A DNA stretch of 64,000 bases from Providencia alcalifaciens (GCF_020271745.1 NZ_CP084296.1:1302001-1366000); one strand, 5' to 3'. Counted from the first letter of the stretch, positions 33,819 to 43,472 are shown. The notes: generated by a model not told the origin, from the letters alone. Numbers and translations: made by a program.

Positions 33819-36020
33819 ATGGATTTGGCTGAATACATGCCTTTTTTAACGGTTGTTGGGGGAGTGATCATCATCATTCTTGGGTTCTTTGGTTTATTTA
33901 AAGCCTTCTACATCAAAGTCCCTCAAGGTACTGCTCTGATTGTCAACGACATGTCTTCACAACCCAAAGTGCATTTTACGGGCGCGTTAGTGTATCCCGT
34001 TATCTACAAAAAAGAGTTTATGCGTATTTCGCTGCTAACTCTGGAAGTGGATCGTCGTGGTAAAGATGGCTTAATTTGCCAAGATAACTTACGGGCAGAT
34101 ATCACCGTTGCCTTCTATCTACGTGTTAATGAAACCACCGAAGACGTATTAAAAGTAGCAAAAGCTATCGGTGTTGAGCGTGCATCTGACCATCAAGCCG
34201 TCAGCGCCCTATTCAGTGCTAAATTTTCAGAAGCCCTGAAAACGGTTGGTAAGCAATTAGAATTAGCCAAGCTGTTTGAAGACCGTCAAAGCTTCCGTGA
34301 CCGTATTGTCGATGTGATTGGTAAAGACCTTAACGGTTATGCGTTAGAAGACGTGGCAATCGACTATTTAGAGCAAACGCCGAAATCAGCTCTCGACCCG
34401 AACAATATTTTCGACTCCGAAGGTATTCGCAAAATCACCGAAATTACCGCTATTCACAATATCGAAACTAACCAAAAAGAGCGCGACCAAGAGTTAGCTA
34501 TCAAAAAGAAAAACGTGGAAACCCGCGAAGCGAGCTTAGCATTAGAGCGCCAACAAGCTGACGCTGAAGCCCGTCAAAAACGTGAAATTGATAATATCCG
34601 TGCTCGAGAACAAGCCGAAACCCTACGCGTTCAAGAAGAAGAGCGCCTGAAGTCAGAACAAGCGCGCATTCAAACTCAGCAAGAAATTGAAATTCGTGAA
34701 GAAAACCGCATGCGTGAAGTGGAAGTGGCTCAACAGAACCGTACACGCGCCGTGGCTATCGAAGAGGAACGAGTCAGTCGTGCTCGTGAGCTAGAAATTG
34801 TCGCTCGTGAACGTGAAGTTGAACTGCAACGTATTGAAAAAGAAAAAGCGCTAGAAGAAGAACGTAAAAACATCTCTAACGTGATCCGCGAACGTGTCGC
34901 CGTCGAAAAAACCGTCGCACAGGAAGAGGAACGCATCAAGGAAGTCCGCGAAGTTTCAGAAGCTGAGCGTATGAAGCAAGTCACCGTGATCAACGCCCAA
35001 GCGGAAGCCGAAGAGGCTTTAGTCCGTCAGGTGAAAAAAGCCGAAGCCGATGAAGCCAGCGCCAAACACCGTGCAGAAGAAATCAGTACCATGGCACAAG
35101 CAGAGCTGGAAGCTTCCGCCAAACAAGCTGAAGCCAAAAAACGCTTAGCAGAAGGGATTGAAGCAGAGCATGCAGCATTAGGCTTAGCGGAAGCCCGTGT
35201 TCGCCAAGCCACTGCCGAAGCTGAAGAGAAAGAAGGCCTGGTTCAAGCGAACATCACCGCTGAAAAACTGTTAGCCGAAGCTCGTGGTCTGAAAGAAAAA
35301 GGCTTAACCGAAGCGCAAGTGATGGAAGCTAAAGCGAACGCCGAACGCGAACAAGGTTTTGCCGAAGCGAAAATTCTGGAAGAAAAATTGGCAGCGCAGG
35401 CGCGTGGTGAAGAACAACAAGCCAACGCCAAAGAAAAACTGGGCTTGGCGGATGCCAAAGTCTTGGAAGAAAAACTGGCAGCCCAAGCTCGCGGTGAAGG
35501 CCAATTAGGGGCCGCGCAAGCTGAAGTTATCCGCCAGCGTCTGAAAGCAGAAGCTGACGGTCTGACTGATAAGTTCCAATCCATGGATCACCTCAGTGAT
35601 ACTGCTCGTTCACACGAAGAGTTCCGTATGCGCCTTGAGAAAGAGTTTGAGCAATCCATGGCATCCATTGAAGCGAATAAAGAAATTGCTCGCGAACAAG
35701 CAGATGTACTGGCTGCGGCGCTGAGCAAAACCAACATCGAAATTGTGGGCGGTGACGGCGACTTCTTTAACACCTTCTCCAAAGCGCTGAGCTTAGGTAA
35801 AGCCGTTGATGGGTTTATGGATAAAAGCAGCTTTGCCAAAGATAACCTTGAAAAGTTAGTTAATCGAGTCACAGAAGAGAAGAAAATTGATATCGCGTCC
35901 TTACTGCAAAACCCTGAAGTCAAAGATTTAATCAATGGCTTTATGGCTGCAAAAGGCGCGCCACAAACAGCGAAAAACATCGTGAACAAACCCGTGTCTT
36001 ACGATGATAACCAAAGCTAA
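33819..36020 (+). CDS. Flotillin family (YqiK-like) membrane scaffold with extended coiled coil
   Basis: This 733-residue protein begins with a membrane hairpin or helix (FLTVVGGVIIIILGFFGLF, about 9-27), followed by an SPFH/Band 7 domain (about 30-200: VPQGTALIVND, LRADITVAFYLRVNE, VIGKDLNGYALEDVAIDYLEQTP). From about 215 to 640 it is an almost unbroken Glu/Ala/Arg/Lys-rich coiled coil. It is much longer than E. coli YqiK (553). Two 29-residue units (AEAKILEEKLAAQARGE and ADAKVLEEKLAAQARGE) repeat in tandem. Flotillins assemble membrane microdomains. The gene is preceded by the YqiJ-like gene and followed by an internal hairpin and the giant ATPase. Confidence 0.88.
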   Translation: MDLAEYMPFLTVVGGVIIIILGFFGLFKAFYIKVPQGTALIVNDMSSQPKVHFTGALVYPVIYKKEFMRISLLTLEVDRRGKDGLICQDNLRADITVAFYLRVNETTEDVLKVAKAIGVERASDHQAVSALFSAKFSEALKTVGKQLELAKLFEDRQSFRDRIVDVIGKDLNGYALEDVAIDYLEQTPKSALDPNNIFDSEGIRKITEITAIHNIETNQKERDQELAIKKKNVETREASLALERQQADAEARQKREIDNIRAREQAETLRVQEEERLKSEQARIQTQQEIEIREENRMREVEVAQQNRTRAVAIEEERVSRARELEIVAREREVELQRIEKEKALEEERKNISNVIRERVAVEKTVAQEEERIKEVREVSEAERMKQVTVINAQAEAEEALVRQVKKAEADEASAKHRAEEISTMAQAELEASAKQAEAKKRLAEGIEAEHAALGLAEARVRQATAEAEEKEGLVQANITAEKLLAEARGLKEKGLTEAQVMEAKANAEREQGFAEAKILEEKLAAQARGEEQQANAKEKLGLADAKVLEEKLAAQARGEGQLGAAQAEVIRQRLKAEADGLTDKFQSMDHLSDTARSHEEFRMRLEKEFEQSMASIEANKEIAREQADVLAAALSKTNIEIVGGDGDFFNTFSKALSLGKAVDGFMDKSSFAKDNLEKLVNRVTEEKKIDIASLLQNPEVKDLINGFMAAKGAPQTAKNIVNKPVSYDDNQS
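35361..35534 (+). repeat. Tandem 87-bp coding repeat in the flotillin gene
   Basis: Two consecutive 29-codon units start at residues 515 and 544 and share LEEKLAAQARGE. The preceding residues (LAEARGLKEKG) resemble a degraded third unit. This suggests the coiled coil has grown by internal duplication. Confidence 0.75.
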
Positions 36021-36064
36021 CTCATCAATATTCAGGCTTTTCAGGTAAGTTTTATACCTCACCC

Positions 36065-36099
36065 CGCCAAGTTGCAGCACACAGGCAACTTGGCGTTTT
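36065..36099 (+). terminator. Internal hairpin terminator or attenuator in the flotillin cluster
   Basis: A perfect 11-bp stem CGCCAAGTTGC/GCAACTTGGCG (36065-36095) is followed by TTTT. It lies between the flotillin stop and the giant ATPase start. The short T-run suggests partial termination, which would make more flotillin than ATPase. Confidence 0.7.
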
Positions 36100-36139
36100 A
36101 TGAGCGTATCTTTTTTAAGACCAAGGAAATTCGTTAAAC

Positions 36140-39100
36140 ATGTCAGAAACCCAAGATGTGAATCGCGAACAGGAAATTCTCGACAGTGCCGTCGCAGAAG
36201 GTGGCGCGTACGAAATATTACGCAAGCGCCTAACCGAACAAGGACAGCAACTTCACCAAAAAGCGGCTCAACTTAACGACCGCCGGTTGACTGAGTTTGG
36301 TCAAAGCCAGATGGATATCATCGGGCGTATCCGTATTCGTACCGAAAATAACTGCCAAGCGAGGGACATTGTCCGTGTCGGTGACTGGCTGCTATTTGGC
36401 TATAACGTTTTTCTGGGTCTGAAAAAAGAAACTCACATTGAAGATGTTTTTTCCCTATATCAGCTCACTGAAAATGAAGGTGATTTTGATGTAGTCTCTG
36501 TCCCCTACGAAGAGACATTCCTCAATGATACGCGCTTTGTTCAGGATTTTACTGAGCTGTATACCTATTACAAAAACACGCAATTACTGCAATTAGTCGA
36601 GCGCGATGGCAAGCTGTTAGCCAGTTTTCAAATTGGTGATCGGTTAACCGACGTGCGTGTTTTCCGCTGGTCAATTTCCAGTGATAAATCCCGCATCGAA
36701 TACATCGATAACCGGGGTGAACGTGATATCGCCCTCCCCCCCACCAATGATTTCGAATGGGTGCGCACCTCGCGGGAAAATACCGTCAATGGGCGCTATC
36801 CTCACATTAATATTCTCGATACCGTCTTTGTGGAAACTATCGGCGGCGACCTAACTATAAAATGTGAAAATAATACCGAAGATGGGTTAGGCATCTACCG
36901 AGAAGCGGTGCTCGATAAAAACCAATCCCTCGATGACGCCCAAATTGAATATGCCCAGACTGGCAGCCTGATTTTACTCAAGATCTTGCCATACCGCGAA
37001 GAGAGCTGGCGCTATCTGGTTTACAACATTCTGAACCAAACCGTTCAACGTATTGATGCCATCGGGCAAGCGTGTGTGCAGTTGCCGGAAGATCACGGAA
37101 TTATCTTCCCTGGGGGCTACTACCTGCAAAACGGGGAGTACAAAACCTTCGAGCAACCGATGGATGGTATGCGTTTTCGTCGTCTACGCCGTTCGCCTAA
37201 CGGTGAAGATGTGCTGTATGTGTTTTATTCCCCGAACCAAGGTCGTATCGCCCTTTTCAATTACAATTTGATTGAACGTAAGCTTGCCGTACCATTAATT
37301 GGCCATGGTTATGCCATGCTCGAAGATGGCAAAATGGTGCTGTTCGAAGGAGAAGGCGACGAAGCCACCCGAGTTCACCCAATGCAGGTTTGGCAAACCC
37401 CATTCTATTCTGACGAATTTGCCGATAAGCAGCCGCCACGAGGTGGGTTTCTTGGGCGTATCGGTAACGCAGATTTAGTCCGTGGGATCTCCGAAATTCT
37501 CCATGTTGCCAAAGAGATTGAAGGTAACCAAGTTTCCGTTTCTCGCTATGAACAACTCAGCCAACAACCCAAAAACTTACTGGATATTTTCTATTGGTTT
37601 AACGACGACCAGTGCTTAGGTATTGGTAAACTCTTAAAAGAGATCGCCCAAACCAGTGAGTTGGTGCTCGACGAATACGAAAAAGTCGAAAGCATCCGCC
37701 AGCAATCTGTCAAATCCATGAATGAGGCGGTCACTCGCCAACGCGCCTTACTGTCCCTCACATTGCCTGAAGGATGGACGGATATTCAACAATTTGTGGA
37801 TGGGCTAAACGCCTTAAATGCCCAACAAGGTCACCTGATTTCATTGCGAGAATTCCGCTATATGGATCTCACAAAACTCAGTGAGATGGAAAATGAAATC
37901 ACCGAAGCACAGCAGCGCGTCTCCCAAGGCACTGCCCAATTTCTTGCCAGCGACAAAGCTCTGCAACCGTTTAAAACTCAGCTCGCGACCTTTGAAGAAT
38001 TAATTGAAAAGGCACAAACCAGCGCGCAGTTAGATGTCCCAATGAATGACATGGAAAAAATGTCAGCGGATTTGGACATGCTCTCTAACTTAATGGCTTC
38101 CTTGAGTTTTGATGACGTCACTTTACAGACCCATATCATCGATGCCATTTCGCACATTTATGCTCAGTTAAACCAGTCCCGCGCCCGCCTACAACAAAAA
38201 CGCAAATCTCAAACTAGCGTTGAGAGCGTGGCCCAATTTGGGGCGCAGTTCCGCCTATTTAGTCAAGGGATCACCAACGCACTATCCCTCGCGACCGACC
38301 CAGAACGTTGTGATGATCAGTTATCCCGATTACTGGTTCAGTTAGAAGAGTTAGAAAGCCAGTTTAGCCATCATGATGAATTTCTTGATGATATTCTGGC
38401 AAAACGCGAAGAATTACTGGAAACGTTTGAATCCCATAAACAAGTTCTGATTGATGACCGCCAGCGCCGTTCGCAAAATTTATTAACGGCCGCCGACCGT
38501 TTATTAGAAAGCCTTCAACGCCGTACTGTACGCTTGCAAAACCAAGATGAACTGAATGCGTTTTTTGCTACCGACCCACTCGCGCAAAAAACCCGTGAAA
38601 TCATCGAGAAACTACGAGAAATCAACGATAACGTCAAAGCTGACGATATCGATGCCAGACTCAAAGCCTCTCGCGACCAAGCCATTCGTATTTTGCGAGA
38701 TAAAACCGATATCTTTGAAGATGGCGGTAATATTATTAAGCTGGGTCGCCACCGTTTCAGTGTTAACACCCAAGAGCTTGACCTGACTATCTTGCCAAAA
38801 GATAACCAACTGTGGGTGTACCTCACCGGAACAGATTTCCAAGAACCCATTGATAACCCCGAACTTGCACAGTTGCAGCCTTATTGGACTGCCAATCTTG
38901 AATCCGAATCTGATACCGTTTATCGCGCTGAATACCTCGCGTATTCCATCATCTACACCGCAGCAAAACGCCAAGATGGCTTGGATTATGACACTCTAAA
39001 AAGCGCGCTGTCTGCCCCTGAAAAAATCGATAAACTGGTGCGTGATTTTGCGGCTCCACGCTACAAAGAAGGCTACGAAAAAGGGATCCACGACCACGAT

Positions 39101-41077
39101 GCTATCGCGATATTGAAAAAGCTGATTCCGATTGGCGAAAGCGCTGATTTACTACGTTTCAACCCAACAGCTCGCGCCATCGCAGCGATTTTTTGGCATC
39201 ATATTCAAAACAATGAATTCCCTGCACAATGGCCAGAACGAGCCAGAACCGCGATGAATATCCGTCAGCTATTCAATAACGATGATGCCCTTTTAGATCT
39301 TCAAGCGGAAATTGAAGCTGATATCAGCTTATTCCTGCAAGATAACCCAATTAATTGCCAAGCTCATGAACAAGCTCAAGCTGCGGAATACCTCAGTTTT
39401 GCGTTAGCTAGAACGCCGATTGAATTGGTGTACAGCAAATATGCACGGGACTTAGTGGCGGCACTACAGGCTCGCTTAGAAGAAGCCCATATGTGGCTGG
39501 ATTTCAACCATTCACAGCAAAACCTTGGTACTCGCTATGCTCAGCGCTGGGCACTACTGCAAAATTGGCTGCAAGGGCTGTGTTCGATTGACGAGTTTGC
39601 GCACTTACGTCCGTATATTCCGGGCGCCATCGCCATTATTATCTTGGATAAAGTAGCATCGGCGCGTTATAGCGAAGCTGATTTATACTTTAAAGTCACT
39701 GGATTACTGGGGGATCACCCGACAATCCACAACCAAACCCTCTCGTTAAGTTTGGATGATTTTTTCAGCCGAATGCGCGAACAGCGTAAGCAATTTATTC
39801 CTGCATTCCGCCAATACCAAGCTTTACGCCAGCGTATTGTGAGTGAAGAGCGTAGCCGCCTAAAACTTCATGAGTTCAAAGCTAAGCCACTGAGCTCATT
39901 TGTACGTAATAAGCTGATCAATGACGTCTATTTGCCGATTATCGGTGACAACATGGCGAAGCAGATTGGTGCCCTCGGTGAAAACAAACGTACCGATTTA
40001 ATGGGTCTCTTACTGATGATCTCCCCGCCGGGTTACGGGAAAACAACCCTGATGGAGTACGCAGCTGACCGTCTTGGTCTGATCTTTATGAAGATTAATG
40101 GCCCTGCGCTTGGGCATGATGTGTTGTCCCTCGACCCAGAGCAAGCCCCGAATGCGACCGCCCGACAAGAACTGGAAAAACTCAACCTTGCCCTCGAAAT
40201 GGGCAACAACGTGATGCTGTATGTGGATGATATTCAACATACTCACCCTGAATTTTTACAGAAATTTATCTCTCTGTGTGATGGAACTCGTCGCATCGAA
40301 GGGGTATGGAAAGACAAAACCAAAACCTACGATATGCGCGGTAAAAAATTCTGCGTGGTAATGGCGGGTAACCCGTATACCGAATCAGGCGAAGTGTTCC
40401 GTATCCCTGATATGCTCGCCAACCGTGCAGATATTTATAACCTCGGTGAAGTGCTCGGTGGGATGGATGATGCCTTTGCGCTGAGCTACATTGAAAATAG
40501 TCTGACCTCAAACCCTGTATTGGCACCGCTGGCGCTGCGCGATTTAAACGACTTGTATTTGCTGGTGGATAAAGCCATGGGTAAATCAGTTTCCACTAAC
40601 GCACTTAGCTACCCATATTCCGATGCGGAAGCGAATGAAATTACTGCGGTTATTTCCCGATTACTCAGCTTGCGTGATGTGGTTCTGAAGGTAAACCAAC
40701 AGTATATTGCCAGTGCCGCACAGTCAGATAAATACCGAACTGAGCCAGCATTCCGCCTGCAAGGCAGTTACCGGAACATGAACAAACTCAGCGAGAAAGT
40801 CTCTTCTGTCATGAATGATGATGAATTAGAGAGATTGCTGGATGACCATTATCTTGGTGAGGCACAATTATTAACAACTGGCGCTGAAGAGAACTTACTG
40901 AAGCTGGCAGAATTACGAGGAAGGCTGAATGAGAAAGATGCAGCACGCTGGCAGCAAATCAAAAAAGACTTCTTGCGTAACAAAGCATTAGGCGGTGATA
41001 ATGCCGATGTGGGCGACCGCGTTGTGACTCAGCTCGCCCAACTGGTTGAAAGCGTACAATCTCTCGGACATCGATAA
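36140..41077 (+). CDS. Giant AAA+ ATPase (DUF3686-type, 'DNA repair ATPase' annotation)
   Basis: This 1645-residue protein has a beta-rich N-terminal half-domain (about 50-430, WD/propeller-like spacing of aromatic-ended strands), long helical or coiled regions (about 470-900), a further helical region, and one AAA+ ATPase module near the C-terminus. Walker A PPGYGKTT is at 1296-1303 (Lys1301), Walker B MLYVDDIQ has Asp1363/Asp1364, a sensor-1-like VMAGNP follows, and an arginine-finger-like ANRAD lies in the same domain. Family members are labelled 'DNA repair ATPase' by database convention, which I would not take as proven function. It is translationally coupled to the rhomboid gene (TAATG). 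An AAGGA lies about 12 bases before the start. Confidence 0.8.
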   Translation: MSETQDVNREQEILDSAVAEGGAYEILRKRLTEQGQQLHQKAAQLNDRRLTEFGQSQMDIIGRIRIRTENNCQARDIVRVGDWLLFGYNVFLGLKKETHIEDVFSLYQLTENEGDFDVVSVPYEETFLNDTRFVQDFTELYTYYKNTQLLQLVERDGKLLASFQIGDRLTDVRVFRWSISSDKSRIEYIDNRGERDIALPPTNDFEWVRTSRENTVNGRYPHINILDTVFVETIGGDLTIKCENNTEDGLGIYREAVLDKNQSLDDAQIEYAQTGSLILLKILPYREESWRYLVYNILNQTVQRIDAIGQACVQLPEDHGIIFPGGYYLQNGEYKTFEQPMDGMRFRRLRRSPNGEDVLYVFYSPNQGRIALFNYNLIERKLAVPLIGHGYAMLEDGKMVLFEGEGDEATRVHPMQVWQTPFYSDEFADKQPPRGGFLGRIGNADLVRGISEILHVAKEIEGNQVSVSRYEQLSQQPKNLLDIFYWFNDDQCLGIGKLLKEIAQTSELVLDEYEKVESIRQQSVKSMNEAVTRQRALLSLTLPEGWTDIQQFVDGLNALNAQQGHLISLREFRYMDLTKLSEMENEITEAQQRVSQGTAQFLASDKALQPFKTQLATFEELIEKAQTSAQLDVPMNDMEKMSADLDMLSNLMASLSFDDVTLQTHIIDAISHIYAQLNQSRARLQQKRKSQTSVESVAQFGAQFRLFSQGITNALSLATDPERCDDQLSRLLVQLEELESQFSHHDEFLDDILAKREELLETFESHKQVLIDDRQRRSQNLLTAADRLLESLQRRTVRLQNQDELNAFFATDPLAQKTREIIEKLREINDNVKADDIDARLKASRDQAIRILRDKTDIFEDGGNIIKLGRHRFSVNTQELDLTILPKDNQLWVYLTGTDFQEPIDNPELAQLQPYWTANLESESDTVYRAEYLAYSIIYTAAKRQDGLDYDTLKSALSAPEKIDKLVRDFAAPRYKEGYEKGIHDHDAIAILKKLIPIGESADLLRFNPTARAIAAIFWHHIQNNEFPAQWPERARTAMNIRQLFNNDDALLDLQAEIEADISLFLQDNPINCQAHEQAQAAEYLSFALARTPIELVYSKYARDLVAALQARLEEAHMWLDFNHSQQNLGTRYAQRWALLQNWLQGLCSIDEFAHLRPYIPGAIAIIILDKVASARYSEADLYFKVTGLLGDHPTIHNQTLSLSLDDFFSRMREQRKQFIPAFRQYQALRQRIVSEERSRLKLHEFKAKPLSSFVRNKLINDVYLPIIGDNMAKQIGALGENKRTDLMGLLLMISPPGYGKTTLMEYAADRLGLIFMKINGPALGHDVLSLDPEQAPNATARQELEKLNLALEMGNNVMLYVDDIQHTHPEFLQKFISLCDGTRRIEGVWKDKTKTYDMRGKKFCVVMAGNPYTESGEVFRIPDMLANRADIYNLGEVLGGMDDAFALSYIENSLTSNPVLAPLALRDLNDLYLLVDKAMGKSVSTNALSYPYSDAEANEITAVISRLLSLRDVVLKVNQQYIASAAQSDKYRTEPAFRLQGSYRNMNKLSEKVSSVMNDDELERLLDDHYLGEAQLLTTGAEENLLKLAELRGRLNEKDAARWQQIKKDFLRNKALGGDNADVGDRVVTQLAQLVESVQSLGHR

Positions 41078-41655
41078 TGCAAACTTGGCTAAGCCCGCGA
41101 ATTAAATTACTGATTACCCTTGCGGGCTTGCTGATCATTATCCAAATTGCCAATAGCTTAAGTGGCTACGCGCTTGTCGGGTTCGGCATCCAGCCAAGAA
41201 CGCTGCACGGACTAGTGGGGATTATCTTCGCCCCACTGATCCACGGGGATTGGACCCACCTTCTGAGTAATCTGCCGCCATTACTGGTTTTAAGCGCCCT
41301 ACTGCTACATGATTCCATTCGAAAATACGCTTATGCCAGCATGTTTATTATTGTGGTTGGCGGTTTGATTGTCTGGTTAGTGGGTAGAAATGCACTGCAC
41401 ATTGGCGCTAGCGGCTGGATTTTTGGGCTTTGGGGTTTATTGATTGCCCAAGGTTTTTTTCGCCGAAAACTGTTAGATATTATTATCGCCCTGTTGGTGC
41501 TGTTCTATTTTGGTGCGATGGCGAGCGGGTTATTGCCTGTTCACCAACAAATATCGACAGAATCCCATATTGCCGGTGCCATCGCCGGAATTGCCTATGC
41601 GTGGTTAGCCAATCAGAAATCAAAAGCGGCACCACCAACCAAGTTTTCAAAGTGA
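41077..41655 (+). CDS. Rhomboid-family intramembrane serine protease
   Basis: The 192-residue protein has about six membrane helices and the rhomboid catalytic dyad: Ser112 in GASGWIFG and His164 in SHIAGAIAG. The oxyanion-helping region HGDWTHLLSNLPPLL (His61, Asn65) also fits the family. Its ATG overlaps the TAA of the giant ATPase by one base, so it is the fourth gene of the cluster. Rhomboids cleave helices of membrane proteins; a plausible substrate is a partner in this cluster, but that is inference. Confidence 0.9.
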   Translation: MQTWLSPRIKLLITLAGLLIIIQIANSLSGYALVGFGIQPRTLHGLVGIIFAPLIHGDWTHLLSNLPPLLVLSALLLHDSIRKYAYASMFIIVVGGLIVWLVGRNALHIGASGWIFGLWGLLIAQGFFRRKLLDIIIALLVLFYFGAMASGLLPVHQQISTESHIAGAIAGIAYAWLANQKSKAAPPTKFSK

Positions 41656-41855
41656 TTTTTTAAAAAATTAGTTAAAAGAAACCCGATATACACTGCACCC
41701 TACACCATCGAATCGGTATTACTCCTGTTCAATATTCTCCTGACTCCCTAAAGTCTCACGAAATAGCACCAATTCAGAACGGCAAAAGTTTTGCCTTGTT
41801 TGCCATTAGCCCATTCTCGGCATCAATTTTAATTCACAAAGTTAAGTCATAAACC

Positions 41856-41877
41856 GGGAGCCAATAGCTCCCTTTTT
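41856..41877. terminator. Intrinsic terminator between rhomboid and smvA
   Basis: Stem GGGAGC/GCTCCC with loop CAATA is followed by five T on the + strand, ending about 200 bases after the rhomboid gene and directly before the smvA stop. Confidence 0.65.
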
Positions 41878-41879
41878 AT

Positions 41880-43379
41880 TTAGTAAGCAATATTGACCTT
41901 TTTACGGTGAAAGAAAAAAGGTAACACAACAATGCTCACCACCAGCACGATTATCGTCGCTATCATGACCGACATAAATGCGCTATCAAATGCCATATTC
42001 GCCTGATTAACTAAGAGGCCTGCACTATCTTGCGGTAACCCTTCAGCCACAATTAACGCTTCATCAAGACTATCATAGGCCTTGTCTGCTACTGTGAAGC
42101 CGGCGGGTAGTACCAACTTTGAGGCATAAACCGCGCTCATCAAGCCCCCCATGAATGTCACGCCAAGCACGCTACCTAGCTCATAAGCCACTTCTTCAAT
42201 GGAGGCTGCCATGCCTGCTTTTTCATCTGGCGCATTTAACATGATGGTCGTTGACGCCGTGGTAAAGATGGCACCTAACCCGAACCCAACACAGGATAAG
42301 AATGACAGTAATATCAAGCCGGTTGAGGTTTTGAATACCCACGCAACCCCAACAACGCCAACTAATGTGCAAGTGAATCCTAAAATCATCATTAGTTTAG
42401 CGCCGACCTTATGCAAATATATACCCGCTAACGGAGACGCTAACACAGACGCAATCGGGATCGGAATAATGTATAACGCCGCCTCAAATGGGGTATAACC
42501 TAATACCAACTGCAAGCGCTGACTTAACAGAAGTTCGATACCAACGATAATCACGATGGATAAAATCGCCATCATAATGCCCGCAAAAAAACGTGGGTCG
42601 CTAAGTAATTTGAAATCAATCATGGGCGATTCTGATGCTAATTGTCGACGGCTAAAAATAACCAGAAAGGCAATGCCGATCGCCCCAGCAATGAGTAGCG
42701 TGAACCAATTAATATTGGCTTTTCCTAGCTCTTTCAAGGCGTAGATTGAACCAATCAGACCTACCAGGACAAATAAGGAACCTAAATAATCAATCGGTTG
42801 CTGCGAATTTATCGTACTTTTTGGTATTAAAGAAAGTGCAAATGGGATCACCAACAGCACGACAGGTACGTTGATTAAAAAGACGGAGCCCCACCAGAAA
42901 TGATTAAGTAATACGCCGCCAAATAATGGTCCAATTGCAGCACCGCCCGATGCCACTGCTGACCAAATACCAATCGCCAGTGCCCGCTCTTTCGGGTCCA
43001 AAAACACTTGACGAACAATGGCCAATGTCGCCGGCATACTAATCGCGGCACCAACGGCTAAAAATCCACGAGATAAAATTAAGCTCAATGCGCTTGGTGA
43101 AAATGCCGCGCACAAAGAGGCCAATGCGAATAAGGGCAACCCTAGTACAAACATTCGCTTATGACCAACTTTATCACTTAACATTCCCGCAGCAGGCAAT
43201 AGCCCCGCCACGACTAGCGGGTAAGCATTCATGATCCATAATTTTTCAGACGCTGTTGCGCCTAGGTCATGAGTTAATTTAGGCAGTGCGGTGTATAGCA
43301 CGGTGACATCAATGACGATAAGAAATAAAACACTCGATACTAAGAGTAGGATAATCCAACGTTTATAATCTGCTATCAT
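41880..43379 (-). CDS. smvA: DHA2-family MFS efflux pump SmvA
   Basis: A 499-residue transporter with about 14 hydrophobic helices. It has the motif A loop (DKVGHKRMFV), an IDVTVLYTALPKL first helix typical of DHA2 pumps, and a motif C region (GAAIGPLFGGVL). It fits SmvA, which exports methyl viologen, quaternary ammonium compounds and chlorhexidine in Enterobacterales. It is divergent from a TetR-type gene, the SmvA-SmvR arrangement. Confidence 0.87.
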   Translation of the reverse strand: MIADYKRWIILLLVSSVLFLIVIDVTVLYTALPKLTHDLGATASEKLWIMNAYPLVVAGLLPAAGMLSDKVGHKRMFVLGLPLFALASLCAAFSPSALSLILSRGFLAVGAAISMPATLAIVRQVFLDPKERALAIGIWSAVASGGAAIGPLFGGVLLNHFWWGSVFLINVPVVLLVIPFALSLIPKSTINSQQPIDYLGSLFVLVGLIGSIYALKELGKANINWFTLLIAGAIGIAFLVIFSRRQLASESPMIDFKLLSDPRFFAGIMMAILSIVIIVGIELLLSQRLQLVLGYTPFEAALYIIPIPIASVLASPLAGIYLHKVGAKLMMILGFTCTLVGVVGVAWVFKTSTGLILLSFLSCVGFGLGAIFTTASTTIMLNAPDEKAGMAASIEEVAYELGSVLGVTFMGGLMSAVYASKLVLPAGFTVADKAYDSLDEALIVAEGLPQDSAGLLVNQANMAFDSAFMSVMIATIIVLVVSIVVLPFFFHRKKVNIAY

Positions 43380-43403
43380 AAAATCTTCTCAACTTGTTTA
43401 ATT

Positions 43404-43453
43404 GATCATCTTTATGGATGATCGTGCTATAATATAATTCCATACGTACGTAT
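43404..43453. promoter_or_regulatory. smvA-smvR operator region
   Basis: The 93-base spacer holds an inverted repeat GATCATC-N6-GATGATC (43404-43423) and a perfect 12-base palindrome ATACGTACGTAT (43442-43453). A TATAAT -10 hexamer for smvR lies between them (about 43428). The palindrome would overlap the smvR transcription start, fitting TetR-type autorepression. Confidence 0.6.
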
Positions 43454-43472
43454 TGAAAAGAGGTTTTTTTAA

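Noticed and set aside
35027-35989. Several long minus-strand frames rich in Ser/Ala/Phe.
   Set aside because: They are antisense shadows of the flotillin coiled coil, caused by its biased GAA/GCN codons; no ribosome sites or family resemblance.
36140-41077. Calling the giant ATPase a DNA repair protein.
   Set aside because: That label is inherited database naming; the operon context is membrane-linked and no DNA-binding or nuclease motif was seen.
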